From an uncultured Prevotella sp. (lineage in GTDB: Bacteria > Bacteroidota > Bacteroidia > Bacteroidales > Bacteroidaceae): 64,000 nucleotides of DNA. This document shows positions 34,769 to 42,580 of this stretch, in pieces; position 1 is the first letter of the stretch, and each line of letters begins with the position of its first letter. The position numbers and the translations under genes were made by a program. Under the pieces are notes generated by a model. The model was not told the origin of the DNA, did no database searches, and worked only from the letters and a program-made list of their open reading frames with translations. The stretch covers positions 1 to 64,000 of the forward strand of contig CALUGP010000011.1 of the NCBI GenBank assembly GCA_944320195.1, read 5' to 3'.

Positions 34769-35272
34769 TCAGTCTACCAGATTGGCGAACGGACGGCGGC
34801 CGCCATGCTTCGTCTTGAACTCCTGGATCATAAGTTTCTCAACATCGCGCGGTTCTTCATCCGTAATCAGTTTCCAGCAGACCACAAGGTCTTTGGCGTC
34901 TTCCAGCTGCCAGATATAGCGTCCGCCGCGATGTCCTACGGCCATGCCTTGGCCGAAACGCACATACTGGCTGAGCCTGCTTTGCAGCGTGGCGCTGCTC
35001 TTCAGTCCGCCGGCCTTGCCGAAATACATTATCGACGTGTCGTCAAGCCAGTTGCGCTGAAGCTCGTCCAAGCCTACATTGGGGTCTTCTCCCTTGAAGA
35101 ATCCTCCCGTGCCCCGGCTGAGAAACGCCGGCTTGCCGTCGTCTTGCCTCATCACAACATATACGCCCGGCCTTGCCGGAACTACGCTTATGTCGGCCAT
35201 AAGCCTGCCAATGGTTACAAACCCGCTGAAACCAGCCTCTTCAAGTTCTTGTTTTTCCAATTCGAATTTCAT
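34769..35272 (-). CDS. GIY-YIG-like nuclease-family protein
   Basis: A 167-residue protein. PGVYVVMRQDDGKPAFLSRGTG corresponds to the GIY strand, SIMYFGKAGGLKSSATLQSRLSQYVRFGQG to the YIG strand and the Arg-bearing helix, and RYIWQLEDAKDLVVCWKLI to the following sheet. The pattern is that of GIY-YIG-like proteins; whether it cuts DNA is not known. It ends in EFKTKHGGRRPFANLVD, typical of these short versions. It is the last gene of a same-strand group with the WYL regulator and a small membrane protein, and a terminator follows. Confidence 0.75.
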   Translation of the reverse strand: MKFELEKQELEEAGFSGFVTIGRLMADISVVPARPGVYVVMRQDDGKPAFLSRGTGGFFKGEDPNVGLDELQRNWLDDTSIMYFGKAGGLKSSATLQSRLSQYVRFGQGMAVGHRGGRYIWQLEDAKDLVVCWKLITDEEPRDVEKLMIQEFKTKHGGRRPFANLVD

Positions 35273-35345
35273 GACATATATGATATTTGATGTTGGTTGT
35301 TTCCCCTTATCACGGCCTACGGCCGCGCCATGCGGTGAGCCTGTG

Positions 35346-35588
35346 TCACAGCCATAACATGAACAGCCACATGACCGAGGCTATCGTTCCTAACACCGCC
35401 ACTATCTTTGCCTGGGTGTCCTTGCCCATCTTGTGGAAGTAATAGACCAGGAAGGCGAACACCAACGGCATCGCCAGAGCCACCAAGACTCCTACTAACA
35501 GCCAAATCGGCAATACAAGCCATGACAGCGCACTCACATCGGTGGAATATCCTTTAATCTCGTCTTTGTCGTCAAAATATACTCTCAT
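35346..35588 (-). CDS. small two-helix membrane protein, unknown
   Basis: An 80-residue protein starting MRVYFDDKDEIKGYSTDVSA, with two strong membrane segments (about 21-46 and 58-79: WLVLPIWLLVGVLVALAMPL and IVAVLGTIASVMWLFMLWL). I recognise no family. The ATG at 35588 is preferred over 35651 because the extension reads as intergenic sequence. It lies between the WYL regulator and the GIY-YIG-like gene. Confidence 0.6.
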   Translation of the reverse strand: MRVYFDDKDEIKGYSTDVSALSWLVLPIWLLVGVLVALAMPLVFAFLVYYFHKMGKDTQAKIVAVLGTIASVMWLFMLWL

Positions 35589-35674
35589 AGTCTTTGATTT
35601 TACTGGTTTGACATGATGTTGCCCGGAAAGCATCACAAAGATGCATGTCATGGCGCGTCGGCATGCCTCCTGTG

Positions 35675-36589
35675 TCAGGAGTTGCGCTTCAGCGCCTCTT
35701 CATAAACATGGCGTATGCGTTCGCGCAGATGCTGAGGCTTGACCACTTCGAGCGAACGGCTGCGCGAGAGCAGCTCCATTACAAAGTCGTTGGTTATGCG
35801 AAGGCGCAGCGATATGCGCAGTCCGTCGGGCGTGTCTGCAAGTATGCGCTGCGAACGGTGTATCGGAGCCGACTTTACAAAGCGTCCGTCAAGAGCGTCA
35901 TACTTCAGTTCTATGTCCTCCACCGGTATCGACGGATCGTTCCAGAGGCCGTAGCTGTCGTTGAAGAGGTCGGCCACACTGACGTTGGTGTTGCGCTCGA
36001 AGGTAACGTCCTCCCGTATTTCAAGGCCGCGTATGCGGTCAATGCCAAATGTCTTCATCGTTGCGCCGTCGTAGGCCAGCAGATACCACCTCTGGTTTGA
36101 CTCCTTGAGAAAATGCGGCAACACACTGAAATGTTTTTCGGCGCAGTCGTTGCGGTAGTTCACATAGTCAAACTCCACGGGGTGCAAAGCGTGTATTGCC
36201 TTCACCAGCGGTATCAGCCATTCGCTGTATAGCGGACGGTGGTGTTCGGCCAGCACGAACGACGAAAGGTTCTGGTCGCTGTCGATGGCGTTGAGCAGGT
36301 CGAAATTCATCATCAGCTCGCATATCCGCTCGTCGTAGTCGCCGTAATTCTCGCGGATGAAATAGCCCTGCCGGGTGCGGTTGAACGATATGCTGATGCC
36401 GAACAGCTCGGCTATGTCGGCAATGTCGCGCTCCAGAGTGCGTCCCGTTATGCCGCGGTATCCGTAACGTTCCCCTATGCGGCTGTTGACATAGTCAAGC
36501 AGCTCGCGGCGCGGAACAAACCGCTCGCGTTGCCTAAGCTTGGTCAATATGAGGAGCATGCGCCTCATTCCTTCAACTTGTTTACTCAT
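35675..36589 (-). CDS. WYL-domain transcriptional regulator
   Basis: A 304-residue regulator. The N-terminal winged HTH (about 5-75: MRRMLLILTKLRQRERFVPRRELLDYVN, RTLERDIADIAELFGI) is followed by a WYL domain (about 125-215) with the eponymous motif in NQRWYLLAYD and FGIDRIRGLEI, and a C-terminal WCX-like extension (DGLRISLRLRITNDFVMELLSR). WYL proteins bind nucleic acids or nucleotide ligands and often control DNA-damage or defence genes; no defence genes are adjacent. The ATG at 36589 begins the regular domain. Confidence 0.88.
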   Translation of the reverse strand: MSKQVEGMRRMLLILTKLRQRERFVPRRELLDYVNSRIGERYGYRGITGRTLERDIADIAELFGISISFNRTRQGYFIRENYGDYDERICELMMNFDLLNAIDSDQNLSSFVLAEHHRPLYSEWLIPLVKAIHALHPVEFDYVNYRNDCAEKHFSVLPHFLKESNQRWYLLAYDGATMKTFGIDRIRGLEIREDVTFERNTNVSVADLFNDSYGLWNDPSIPVEDIELKYDALDGRFVKSAPIHRSQRILADTPDGLRISLRLRITNDFVMELLSRSRSLEVVKPQHLRERIRHVYEEALKRNS

Positions 36590-36609
36590 GTCTTCATGTA
36601 TTATCACTG

Positions 36610-36617
36610 CAAAGATA
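36610..36617 (-). promoter_or_regulatory. -7 box of the WYL regulator promoter
   Basis: Minus-strand TATCTTTG lies 20 bases before the start codon. Confidence 0.55.
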
Positions 36618-36754
36618 AAGCCGCAAGGCGACAAAACATGTCGTCTTGGAATTTATTTGAAAGACAGATGTTAAATTATCTATAAACCATACGGCCGCCG
36701 TTGCCTCTCAAACGGCAGCCGGCCACAAATACGGGAATCGCCCTGACCATGCTT

Positions 36755-36840
36755 TCAGTTCCGCTGAAAAGCGGAATCCGGACAAAGAGCCAAAGGCCTT
36801 CCGCCTCCAGGACATCGCGCCAAGGCGCGGTATGACATAT
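36755..36840. repeat. degenerate pair of CATTCCGCG-type palindromes
   Basis: AGTTCCGCTGAAAAGCGGAA and the opposite-strand GTCATACCGCGCCTTGGCGC resemble two decayed, inverted copies of the CATTCCGCGCTCCGACGCGG core found at 15675-15779 and 29255-29392. Confidence 0.5.
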
Positions 36841-36874
36841 GCCGAGCCCACGGTTAAGGTAAGGCTTCACAACC

Positions 36875-36990
36875 CATTGGTTGCCAACGACTTACAGACG
36901 CGCTTGCAAAAGGCCGTCTTTTAGACTGCAAAAGACGGCAAACCGCGGGGCAAAAGGCCGTCAATCACACGCCGAAAGACGGCCTTTCAC
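36875..36990. repeat. palindromic AAAGGCCGTCTTTT array, copy 7
   Basis: The flank CATTGGTTGCCAACGACTTA is followed by GCAAAAGGCCGTCTTTT, GCAAAAGACGGC, GCAAAAGGCCGTCAATCAC and GAAAGACGGCCTTTCAC. It lies between the divergent WYL and sigma-factor genes. Confidence 0.85.
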
Positions 36991-37071
36991 AAAACCGGCG
37001 GAAACCATACAGACGGCTTGCGGAAGCGGCCCAACAGGCTGCCGTTAATGAAAAATAACACACCGGAGATT

Positions 37072-37079
37072 TTACTTTG
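37072..37079 (+). promoter_or_regulatory. possible -7 box of the sigma-factor operon
   Basis: TTACTTTG is one base off TAnnTTTG and lies 68 bases before the sigma-factor start. Confidence 0.4.
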
Positions 37080-37147
37080 CCCAAGTTGCAGGGTCATTAA
37101 GACAGAACACGCCCCTAAAACACGGGGCCAACGCACAACCACAAGTG

Positions 37148-37687
37148 ATGAAAACAAGCGAGAACGACATACTGTCGGCACTGAAGGCCGACCCGGACAG
37201 GGGCTTCCGCATGCTGATGGACAAGTACAAGGAGCCTGTCTACTGGCACATACGCCGACTGGTGACGGCGCACGCCGACGCGCAGGACACCACGCAGGAA
37301 ACCTTCGTGCGCGTGTTCCGCTCGCTGGACAAGTTCCGCGGCGACAGCTCTCTCACCTCATGGGTGTACCGCATAGCCACGAACGAGGCACTGAGGCAAC
37401 TCTCTAACCGCAACGGGCGGCACATAGGGCTTGACACCGAGGAGCCCGCGGTGAAGGCGATAGCCGCCGACGGGTACGTGGACTACGCCGACCTGGAGGC
37501 CGTGAAGCTGCAAAAGGCCATACTGTCGTTGCCCACAAAGCAGCAGCTGGCGTTCAACCTGCGCTACTACGACGAGCTGGCGTATGACGACATAGCCCAG
37601 ATAACAGGCTCCACGGCCGCAGCCGCGAAAGCCAACTACCACGTGGCGAAGGAGAAAATAGTTGAATACATGAACTCAAACGACTGA
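37148..37687 (+). CDS. ECF RNA polymerase sigma factor
   Basis: A 179-residue ECF sigma-70 factor. Region 2 (about 15-85) contains RGFRMLMDKYKEPVYWHIRR, AQDTTQETFVRVFRSLDKFRG and SLTSWVYRIATNEALRQL. Region 4 (about 120-175) contains LQKAILSLPTKQQLAFNLRYYDELAYDDIAQITGS and AKANYHVAKEKIVEY. A GTG at 37145 directly precedes the chosen ATG. The next gene starts 5 bases after its stop and encodes a one-helix membrane protein, the usual anti-sigma position. A Spy-like periplasmic protein follows. Confidence 0.93.
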   Translation: MKTSENDILSALKADPDRGFRMLMDKYKEPVYWHIRRLVTAHADAQDTTQETFVRVFRSLDKFRGDSSLTSWVYRIATNEALRQLSNRNGRHIGLDTEEPAVKAIAADGYVDYADLEAVKLQKAILSLPTKQQLAFNLRYYDELAYDDIAQITGSTAAAAKANYHVAKEKIVEYMNSND

Positions 37688-37692
37688 AAAAG

Positions 37693-38028
37693 ATGGACAA
37701 CCGATTCGATTTCGACAAGACGGGCAAGCGCATGCCCTACACCGTTCCCGACGGCTTCTTCGACGAACTGGAACGCAACGTGCGCCGCCAGGCGGCCCCA
37801 CGCCCCGCCACATCCGCCAAAAGGAAGCCCCTGTTCAGGCACGTCGCCATGCTGGCGGCCGCATCCGCGGCTGCTGCCATCGCCCTGCCGGTGGTGTTCA
37901 GCTACAGGCCCGCGCCGCAGCCGGCATACACCATGGAGAACGTGGAGCAGGCCTTCGCCGACCTAAGCGGCGAAGACCAGGCATACATACTTGAAGTCTA
38001 CAACGAAGACATATTCATCAACCAATAA
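37693..38028 (+). CDS. putative anti-sigma factor, single membrane helix
   Basis: A 111-residue protein. The N-terminal cytoplasmic part (MDNRFDFDKTGKRMPYTVPDGFFDELERNV) is followed by basic residues, one membrane helix (about 50-70, Ala-rich, HVAMLAAASAAAAIALPVVF) and a short acidic periplasmic tail (YTMENVEQAFADLSGEDQAYILEVYNED). The size, topology and position after an ECF sigma gene suggest an anti-sigma factor, but no zinc-binding motif is present. The function is inferred from context. Confidence 0.65.
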   Translation: MDNRFDFDKTGKRMPYTVPDGFFDELERNVRRQAAPRPATSAKRKPLFRHVAMLAAASAAAAIALPVVFSYRPAPQPAYTMENVEQAFADLSGEDQAYILEVYNEDIFINQ

Positions 38029-38046
38029 AAAAGAAAGGAGCATGAC

Positions 38047-38499
38047 ATGAAAAGAATCATCAGAATGCTGTTCCTTGCCGTCGTCATGGCGGCACTTTGC
38101 GGAACAGCCAACGCGCAAAAGAGTGAGAAACAGCGCATGTCGCGCGAGCAACTGGCCGAAGTGCAGGCACGCCACATAGCACGCCAACTGGCCTTCGACG
38201 ACAAGACCACGGCAAAGTTCGTAGACACATACACCCGCTGCCAAAAGGAAATATGGACGCTCGCACCACGCAACAAGGACAGGCGCGGCACGGCCAAGAC
38301 CGACGCCGAGACAGAAAAAGCAATGAAAGAACGATTCGAACGCAGCCAGAAACTGCTCGACATAAGGGAAAAGTACTATGAAGAGTACGGCAAGTTCCTT
38401 ACCCCGAAGCAGATACAACGCGTCTACGCGATAGAGAAAAACATGATGAACCGCCTGGGCAAACGGGCCGGAAGGCGCAACGGACGGGCAAGACGATAA
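38047..38499 (+). CDS. Spy/CpxP-like periplasmic protein
   Basis: A 150-residue secreted protein (signal MKRIIRMLFLAVVMAALCGT, cleavage near ANAQ). The mature part is helical and charged: REQLAEVQARHIARQLAFDDKTTAKFVDTYTRCQKEIW, then ERFERSQKLLDIREKYYEEYGKFLTPKQIQRVYAIEKNMMNRL and a very basic end. Helical pairs with LTPxQ resemble Spy/CpxP-type envelope stress chaperones. It lies 18 bases after the putative anti-sigma gene; the operon ends in a strong terminator. Confidence 0.75.
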   Translation: MKRIIRMLFLAVVMAALCGTANAQKSEKQRMSREQLAEVQARHIARQLAFDDKTTAKFVDTYTRCQKEIWTLAPRNKDRRGTAKTDAETEKAMKERFERSQKLLDIREKYYEEYGKFLTPKQIQRVYAIEKNMMNRLGKRAGRRNGRARR

Positions 38500-38517
38500 A
38501 AAAACCGGCATGACAAA

Positions 38518-38562
38518 CGGCCTCAGGCGACGGGAACATCCGCCTGAGGCCGCTTCTTTTTT
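38518..38562 (+). terminator. rho-independent terminator of the sigma-factor operon
   Basis: CGGCCTCAGGCG (38518-38529) pairs with CGCCTGAGGCCG (38541-38552) and is followed by CTTCTTTTTT. Confidence 0.9.
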
Positions 38563-38578
38563 GCCACGCAGCCGGCAA

Positions 38579-39721
38579 TCAGCCCACCACATACCTGGCC
38601 CTGCCGCCCATGACGCGCCTCAAGGCCAGCACCGCCAGCCACGAAAAGCCGAACGCCAGCACCGAGGCGACAGGTATCTGCAACGACGTCGGGACACCGT
38701 CCGCACGCGCAAAAGCCACGGCCGGCCCCGTAAGCGCATAATGAACCATGTAGACACCGAAGCCGCACAGCGTGAGGTTGGCCAACGCCTTCCTGACAAG
38801 CTCTGACCTAACGCTGACCTTCTTGCAAAGCATGAAGAGGGGAATCGTCATCAGCACCACGTTGGGCGAGCAATAGGTAAGGAAAAGCTCGTATTGCTCA
38901 GGCGTGACACCGGGCAGGGACGTCATGTGGCGGAAGCCGAAAAACGTGACGGCATAGCCTATGACGAACGCCGGAACGCCTGCGGCAAGGGTTTTGCCAA
39001 GGCTCCAGTCAGTATGGCGGAGATAATGGCCAAGAAGCAGGTAGCCGTTGAATCCGGCGAAATAATACAGCATGCCAAAGGCGTTCCAAGAACACGTGCC
39101 CCACAGGTAACCCGTTACAAACTCCTGATAATAAGGAACAAACAGCGTCACAGCCCAGGCAACCAGGAACCAGCGCTGCGCACGGCGCGAAGCCTTCTCC
39201 ACCCAAGCCGAAAACACAGGAAGGTAAAGATAAAGGCCAATGAGCAGGTAGATGTACCACATGTGTACGCCTATTGGCGAGAAATTGAGCGGAATCTGCG
39301 ACACGTATTCCGCCGAGACACCGAGGCTGAGGCTCCTGGCCGCTTCGTCGGAATAGGGGAAAAACATGAGAAGCGTGTCCTGAGAGAAGCCAAGCACGCC
39401 CAGCAGCCACGGAAAAAGGGCGTAAAACACCGACCAGACGAGGAACGGCCAGAACACGCGCGGAATGCGCTTCTTGTAGAAAACGGACACATCGCCCTTC
39501 ACCGGAAGCAGCAAGGCCCCGGTAATCATGACGAACAGAGGCACGCACGGACGGAGAGCGGCTCCATAGGCGGCTCCCCAGAACTTGATGTCTTCGATGT
39601 CGGGCGCAGTGCCGGGATAAAAGTTGAACGGGTCGGTGCAATGACAGCACACGACGGTGAACATCGCCACCAGCCTGACAACGTCAAGCCAGACGACGTG
39701 CGGTTTGGAATTGGATGGCAT
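38579..39721 (-). CDS. acyltransferase 3 family membrane protein
   Basis: A 380-residue polytopic protein with about ten membrane helices. It begins HVVWLDVVRLVAMFTVVCCHCTDPF, matching the acyltransferase-3 (OafA/YrhL) start with its conserved D, R and H. PLFVMITGALLLPVKGDVSVFYKKRIPRVFWPFLVWSVFYAL and MWYIYLLIGLYLYLPVFSAWVEKASRR are also typical. Members O-acylate surface sugars or other cell-wall components; the acceptor here is unknown. It is a single gene downstream of murI on the same strand. Confidence 0.88.
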   Translation of the reverse strand: MPSNSKPHVVWLDVVRLVAMFTVVCCHCTDPFNFYPGTAPDIEDIKFWGAAYGAALRPCVPLFVMITGALLLPVKGDVSVFYKKRIPRVFWPFLVWSVFYALFPWLLGVLGFSQDTLLMFFPYSDEAARSLSLGVSAEYVSQIPLNFSPIGVHMWYIYLLIGLYLYLPVFSAWVEKASRRAQRWFLVAWAVTLFVPYYQEFVTGYLWGTCSWNAFGMLYYFAGFNGYLLLGHYLRHTDWSLGKTLAAGVPAFVIGYAVTFFGFRHMTSLPGVTPEQYELFLTYCSPNVVLMTIPLFMLCKKVSVRSELVRKALANLTLCGFGVYMVHYALTGPAVAFARADGVPTSLQIPVASVLAFGFSWLAVLALRRVMGGRARYVVG

Positions 39722-39788
39722 AAGAAGTATCGGTTTTGTTCAAACTGTCATCTACAACAAGCGTGTTCAGTAAAAGCGGCAACCACGG

Positions 39789-40625
39789 TCAGCCCAAGGT
39801 GATCGTCTCCACGTCGACATCCTCATGAAGAAAAAGACGGGCCGACTCGCGGAACTTGTCCTTATTCTCGGTAGTAAGATAATGGCAAGACGCATGCTTG
39901 GCGCACACACGCTCCATGTCGGGATGACGCAAGAAATAAGACTTCAGGCTGTCGGCCACGTATTCGCCCTGGGGTATTATCCTGACGCCGCGCGGCGTAT
40001 GCTTCAATATCTTGTCCATGAGGAGAGGATAGTGAGTGCAGCCAAGAATGATAGAGTCAATCTCAGGGTCGCGGAACATCAAGGTGTCGATGCGCTTCTT
40101 GACGAAATAATCGGCTCCGGGCGTGTCATACTCGTTGTTCTCGATAAGCGGCACCCACAGGGGGCAGGCAACTCCAGTGACCTTTATGTCCGGATAAAGC
40201 TTGTTTATCTCAAGGACGTAGCTCTCGCTCTTTATCGTACCCTCGGTGGCCAGCACGCCTACATGGCGCGTCTTGGTGATGTTGCCTATGCACTCGGCCG
40301 TGGGACGTATCACACCGAGCACCCTCCGCATGGGGTCAATCTGCGGAATGTCGTTCTGCTGGATGGTGCGCAAGGCCTTGGCCGACGCCGTGTTGCAGGC
40401 CAGGATGACCAGGCGGCAGCCCATGGAGAAAAGCTTTACGACCGCCTCACGCGTAAACTGGTACACCACGTCGAACGACCGTGAGCCGTAAGGGGCACGC
40501 GCATTGTCGCCCAGGTACAGATAGTCATACTCAGGCAGCACGCTGCGCATCTGGTGAAGGATGGTGAGTCCGCCGTAACCTGAATCGAATACTCCGATAG
40601 GACCTTTTTCTAATTCACAATTCAT
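39789..40625 (-). CDS. murI: glutamate racemase
   Basis: A 278-residue racemase supplying D-glutamate for peptidoglycan. PIGVFDSGYGGLTIL, LGDNARAPYGSRS, the first catalytic Cys in ILACNTASAKALR, GVIRPTAECI, GVLATEGTIKSESY, and the second Cys in ILGCTHYPLLMDKI are all present. The start codon lies within a simple-word hairpin arm (AATTCATAATTCACAATT words), so the first six residues (MNCELE) are atypical for the family. It follows the ompH genes, as in other Bacteroidales. Confidence 0.96.
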   Translation of the reverse strand: MNCELEKGPIGVFDSGYGGLTILHQMRSVLPEYDYLYLGDNARAPYGSRSFDVVYQFTREAVVKLFSMGCRLVILACNTASAKALRTIQQNDIPQIDPMRRVLGVIRPTAECIGNITKTRHVGVLATEGTIKSESYVLEINKLYPDIKVTGVACPLWVPLIENNEYDTPGADYFVKKRIDTLMFRDPEIDSIILGCTHYPLLMDKILKHTPRGVRIIPQGEYVADSLKSYFLRHPDMERVCAKHASCHYLTTENKDKFRESARLFLHEDVDVETITLG

Positions 40626-40718
40626 AATTCACAATTCATGATTGCCTTGCGGCGAACTCTTGATTCTTAGCTCTTGATTCTTAATTCACTTGGCGCATGC
40701 CAAATTATGAATTGTGAA
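40614..40718. repeat. simple-word hairpin (AATTCACAATTCATAATT type) overlapping the murI start
   Basis: TTCACAATTCATAATT (40614-40629) pairs with 40703-40718. The murI ATG lies inside the left arm. Confidence 0.65.
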
Positions 40719-41228
40719 TCATGAATTCTTCACTAAAATATTTATGACAGCCGCCGTGATGTCTTCGCCGTACTCAGGATTGACGAAAGGCAGCGCGCCG
40801 CCGTCGGTATTCAGGATGAAGGCATAGCCCATCTCCATGCCGAAACTGCGCAAAACAGAGTCAAGCCTGCTTTTGAGCGGAGCATACATGTCGGCTTCAG
40901 CTTGTTTGAGCAAGCGCTCGGCCTCGGCCTTGAACGAGACGCCTTTGGACAGCAACTCCTGCAGCTCGGCCTGCCGCTTCTGCAGAATAGGCTCGTCAAG
41001 CTCCTTCTGTCCTTCGAGGAAAAGCTGGTATTTCTCATTGAACTCTTCCTCGGAGCGCTTGGTCTCGTCGGCATACTGGGTTCTGAGAGAGGCCAGATTC
41101 TGCTGCATTACAGCGTATTCGGGCATGGCCTTTATGGCTTCCGAATAGCTCAAGTATCCGAACTTGACCTGGGCCGACACGGCCAACGGCGTCAGCAAAA
41201 CGATGATAAGGAATAATGTTTTCCGCAT
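40719..41228 (-). CDS. OmpH/Skp family periplasmic chaperone, paralogue 1
   Basis: A 169-residue protein with a signal peptide (MRKTLFLIIVLLTPLAVSAQ). The OmpH pattern is visible: KFGYLSYSEAIKAMPEY, a long charged coiled coil (about 45-110, LASLRTQYADETKRSEEEFNEKYQLFLEGQKEL), and a C-terminal YAFILNTDGGALPFVNPEYGEDITAAVINIL. Skp-type chaperones hold unfolded outer-membrane proteins for BamA. The ATG at 41228 begins the signal peptide. Third of three tandem paralogues downstream of bamA. Confidence 0.92.
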   Translation of the reverse strand: MRKTLFLIIVLLTPLAVSAQVKFGYLSYSEAIKAMPEYAVMQQNLASLRTQYADETKRSEEEFNEKYQLFLEGQKELDEPILQKRQAELQELLSKGVSFKAEAERLLKQAEADMYAPLKSRLDSVLRSFGMEMGYAFILNTDGGALPFVNPEYGEDITAAVINILVKNS

Positions 41229-41291
41229 GTTGATTATTAAATTACGGCTGTACGCCGGAACGATTGATAAAAACAGACTGCAAAAAGGACA

Positions 41292-41341
41292 ACGAGCAGA
41301 CAAGCAGACAAAGCGAAAAACCTTGCCACTTGTCTGCTCGT
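41292..41341. repeat. simple-word hairpin (AGCAGACAAG type) between ompH genes
   Basis: ACGAGCAGACAAG (41292-41304) pairs perfectly with 41329-41341. The word is the same as in the hairpin at 25056-25169. Confidence 0.65.
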
Positions 41342-41364
41342 CACCGGTTATTTACAATAATATT

Positions 41365-41874
41365 TTACTTCAGCTTGTTGATCTCGGCCTTGACTTCCTC
41401 AGTAACGTCCTTGCTAAGAGTGTCGCTGATGTAAGGAATGCCGCCAGAGATGTCCATGATATACACATATCCGCCGTTCTTGCCTACATTCTTTATGGCA
41501 GTCATGATCTTTGTCATTATCGGCTGGAGTTTCTCCTGCTGTGCCTTCTGGAGAGCCTGCTGGTTGTCCTGGTAAGCCTGCTGGTACTTCTGCATGAGCT
41601 GGTTGAGCGCGGCCTCGGCCTCAGCCTTGGCGGTGGCGTTCATAGTGCTTTGGTTCTTCTCATACTCGTCGCCCTTACGCTGGATTTCATCCTGCATGGC
41701 CTTCATGTCGTTCTCATACTGCTTGGCTTGTGCCTCAAGCTCGCCATTGGCCTTGATAAACTCAGGAAGGCTCTGCATGATGGCCTGCGAATTAACGTGT
41801 CCGAACTTTGGAGTGGTCTGTGCGAACGCCGCGAAAGGCACGCACATGAGCAACATTAAAACTAATTTTTTCAT
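41365..41874 (-). CDS. OmpH/Skp family periplasmic chaperone, paralogue 2
   Basis: A 169-residue protein. The signal peptide MKKLVLMLLMCVPFAAFAQ is followed by FGHVNSQAIMQSLPEFIKANGELE and a Gln-rich coiled coil (NQLMQKYQQAYQDNQQALQKAQQ). The end is YVYIMDISGGIPYISDTLSKDVTEEVKAEI. Same predicted role as its neighbours, guarding unfolded outer-membrane proteins in the periplasm. A TATCTTTG box lies 33 bases upstream, so it may also have its own promoter. Confidence 0.93.
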   Translation of the reverse strand: MKKLVLMLLMCVPFAAFAQTTPKFGHVNSQAIMQSLPEFIKANGELEAQAKQYENDMKAMQDEIQRKGDEYEKNQSTMNATAKAEAEAALNQLMQKYQQAYQDNQQALQKAQQEKLQPIMTKIMTAIKNVGKNGGYVYIMDISGGIPYISDTLSKDVTEEVKAEINKLK

Positions 41875-41906
41875 TTCCTTTATTACTGTTTTTTATTGTT
41901 TTCGTG

Positions 41907-41914
41907 CAAAGATA
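41907..41914 (-). promoter_or_regulatory. -7 box ahead of the second ompH gene
   Basis: Minus-strand TATCTTTG; no -33 element at normal spacing. Confidence 0.5.
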
Positions 41915-41963
41915 GGTAAAAATCTAATTATATCCATCCGCAAAGATGTGAAAGATGGCTTTT

Positions 41964-42476
41964 TCAATTGGAATATCCCAACTTTTCCAACACTTCGTTG
42001 CTTATGTCGATGCGCGGCGAGGCGAAGATTATGCCTGTGTCTGACGCGCGGTCGAGAACAAGCGAATATCCGCGCAAGTCGCAAATATCTTTCACAGCGT
42101 TGTATATTTCGTCCTGAATGGGCGTCATCAGACTGGTACGCTTCTTGAACAATTCGCCTTCAGGACCGAAATATTTGCGCTTAAGCTCCGCGGCCTGCTT
42201 CTCCTTGTCGTTGATTTCCTGCTGACGTGCCTGCTTCTGCTCCTGGGAGAGAAAGACAACTTCATTCTGATAGTTCTTATACATGGTGGCGGCTTCTGTA
42301 CTTAAAGCGTCCACTTCGGCCTGCCATTTCTTGGCAACCTGGTTCAACTGCTCATCGGCGCGCTCATACGCCGGAATGTTTTTAAGGATGTACTCCATGT
42401 CTATAAGCGCGAACTTCTGGGCGCTTGCCGTAACTGCCGCGAGAGCCAGCGCGGCTGCAATGATGATTTTCTTCAT
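41964..42476 (-). CDS. OmpH/Skp family periplasmic chaperone, paralogue 3
   Basis: A 170-residue protein. The signal peptide MKKIIIAAALALAAVTASAQ is followed by KFALIDMEYILKNIPAYERADEQL, a charged coiled coil (VFLSQEQKQARQQEINDKEKQAAELKRKYFG) and YSLVLDRASDTGIIFASPRIDISNEVLEKLGY, the classic OmpH C-terminal pattern. First of the three paralogues after bamA (104-base gap). Confidence 0.94.
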   Translation of the reverse strand: MKKIIIAAALALAAVTASAQKFALIDMEYILKNIPAYERADEQLNQVAKKWQAEVDALSTEAATMYKNYQNEVVFLSQEQKQARQQEINDKEKQAAELKRKYFGPEGELFKKRTSLMTPIQDEIYNAVKDICDLRGYSLVLDRASDTGIIFASPRIDISNEVLEKLGYSN

Positions 42477-42580
42477 TGTCGTTTTCTCCTTTCCTTTTTC
42501 AATAGGCCAAATGAAGCCAAATGGGGCTGATAGCCGTATGGGTCGTGGCGCTATTGCGTATTATCTTAATTCTTAACTCA

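Noticed and set aside
36676-36870. Small minus-strand frame of 64 codons upstream of the WYL gene
   Set aside because: It reads through the degenerate CATTCCGCG-type palindromes and has no motif.
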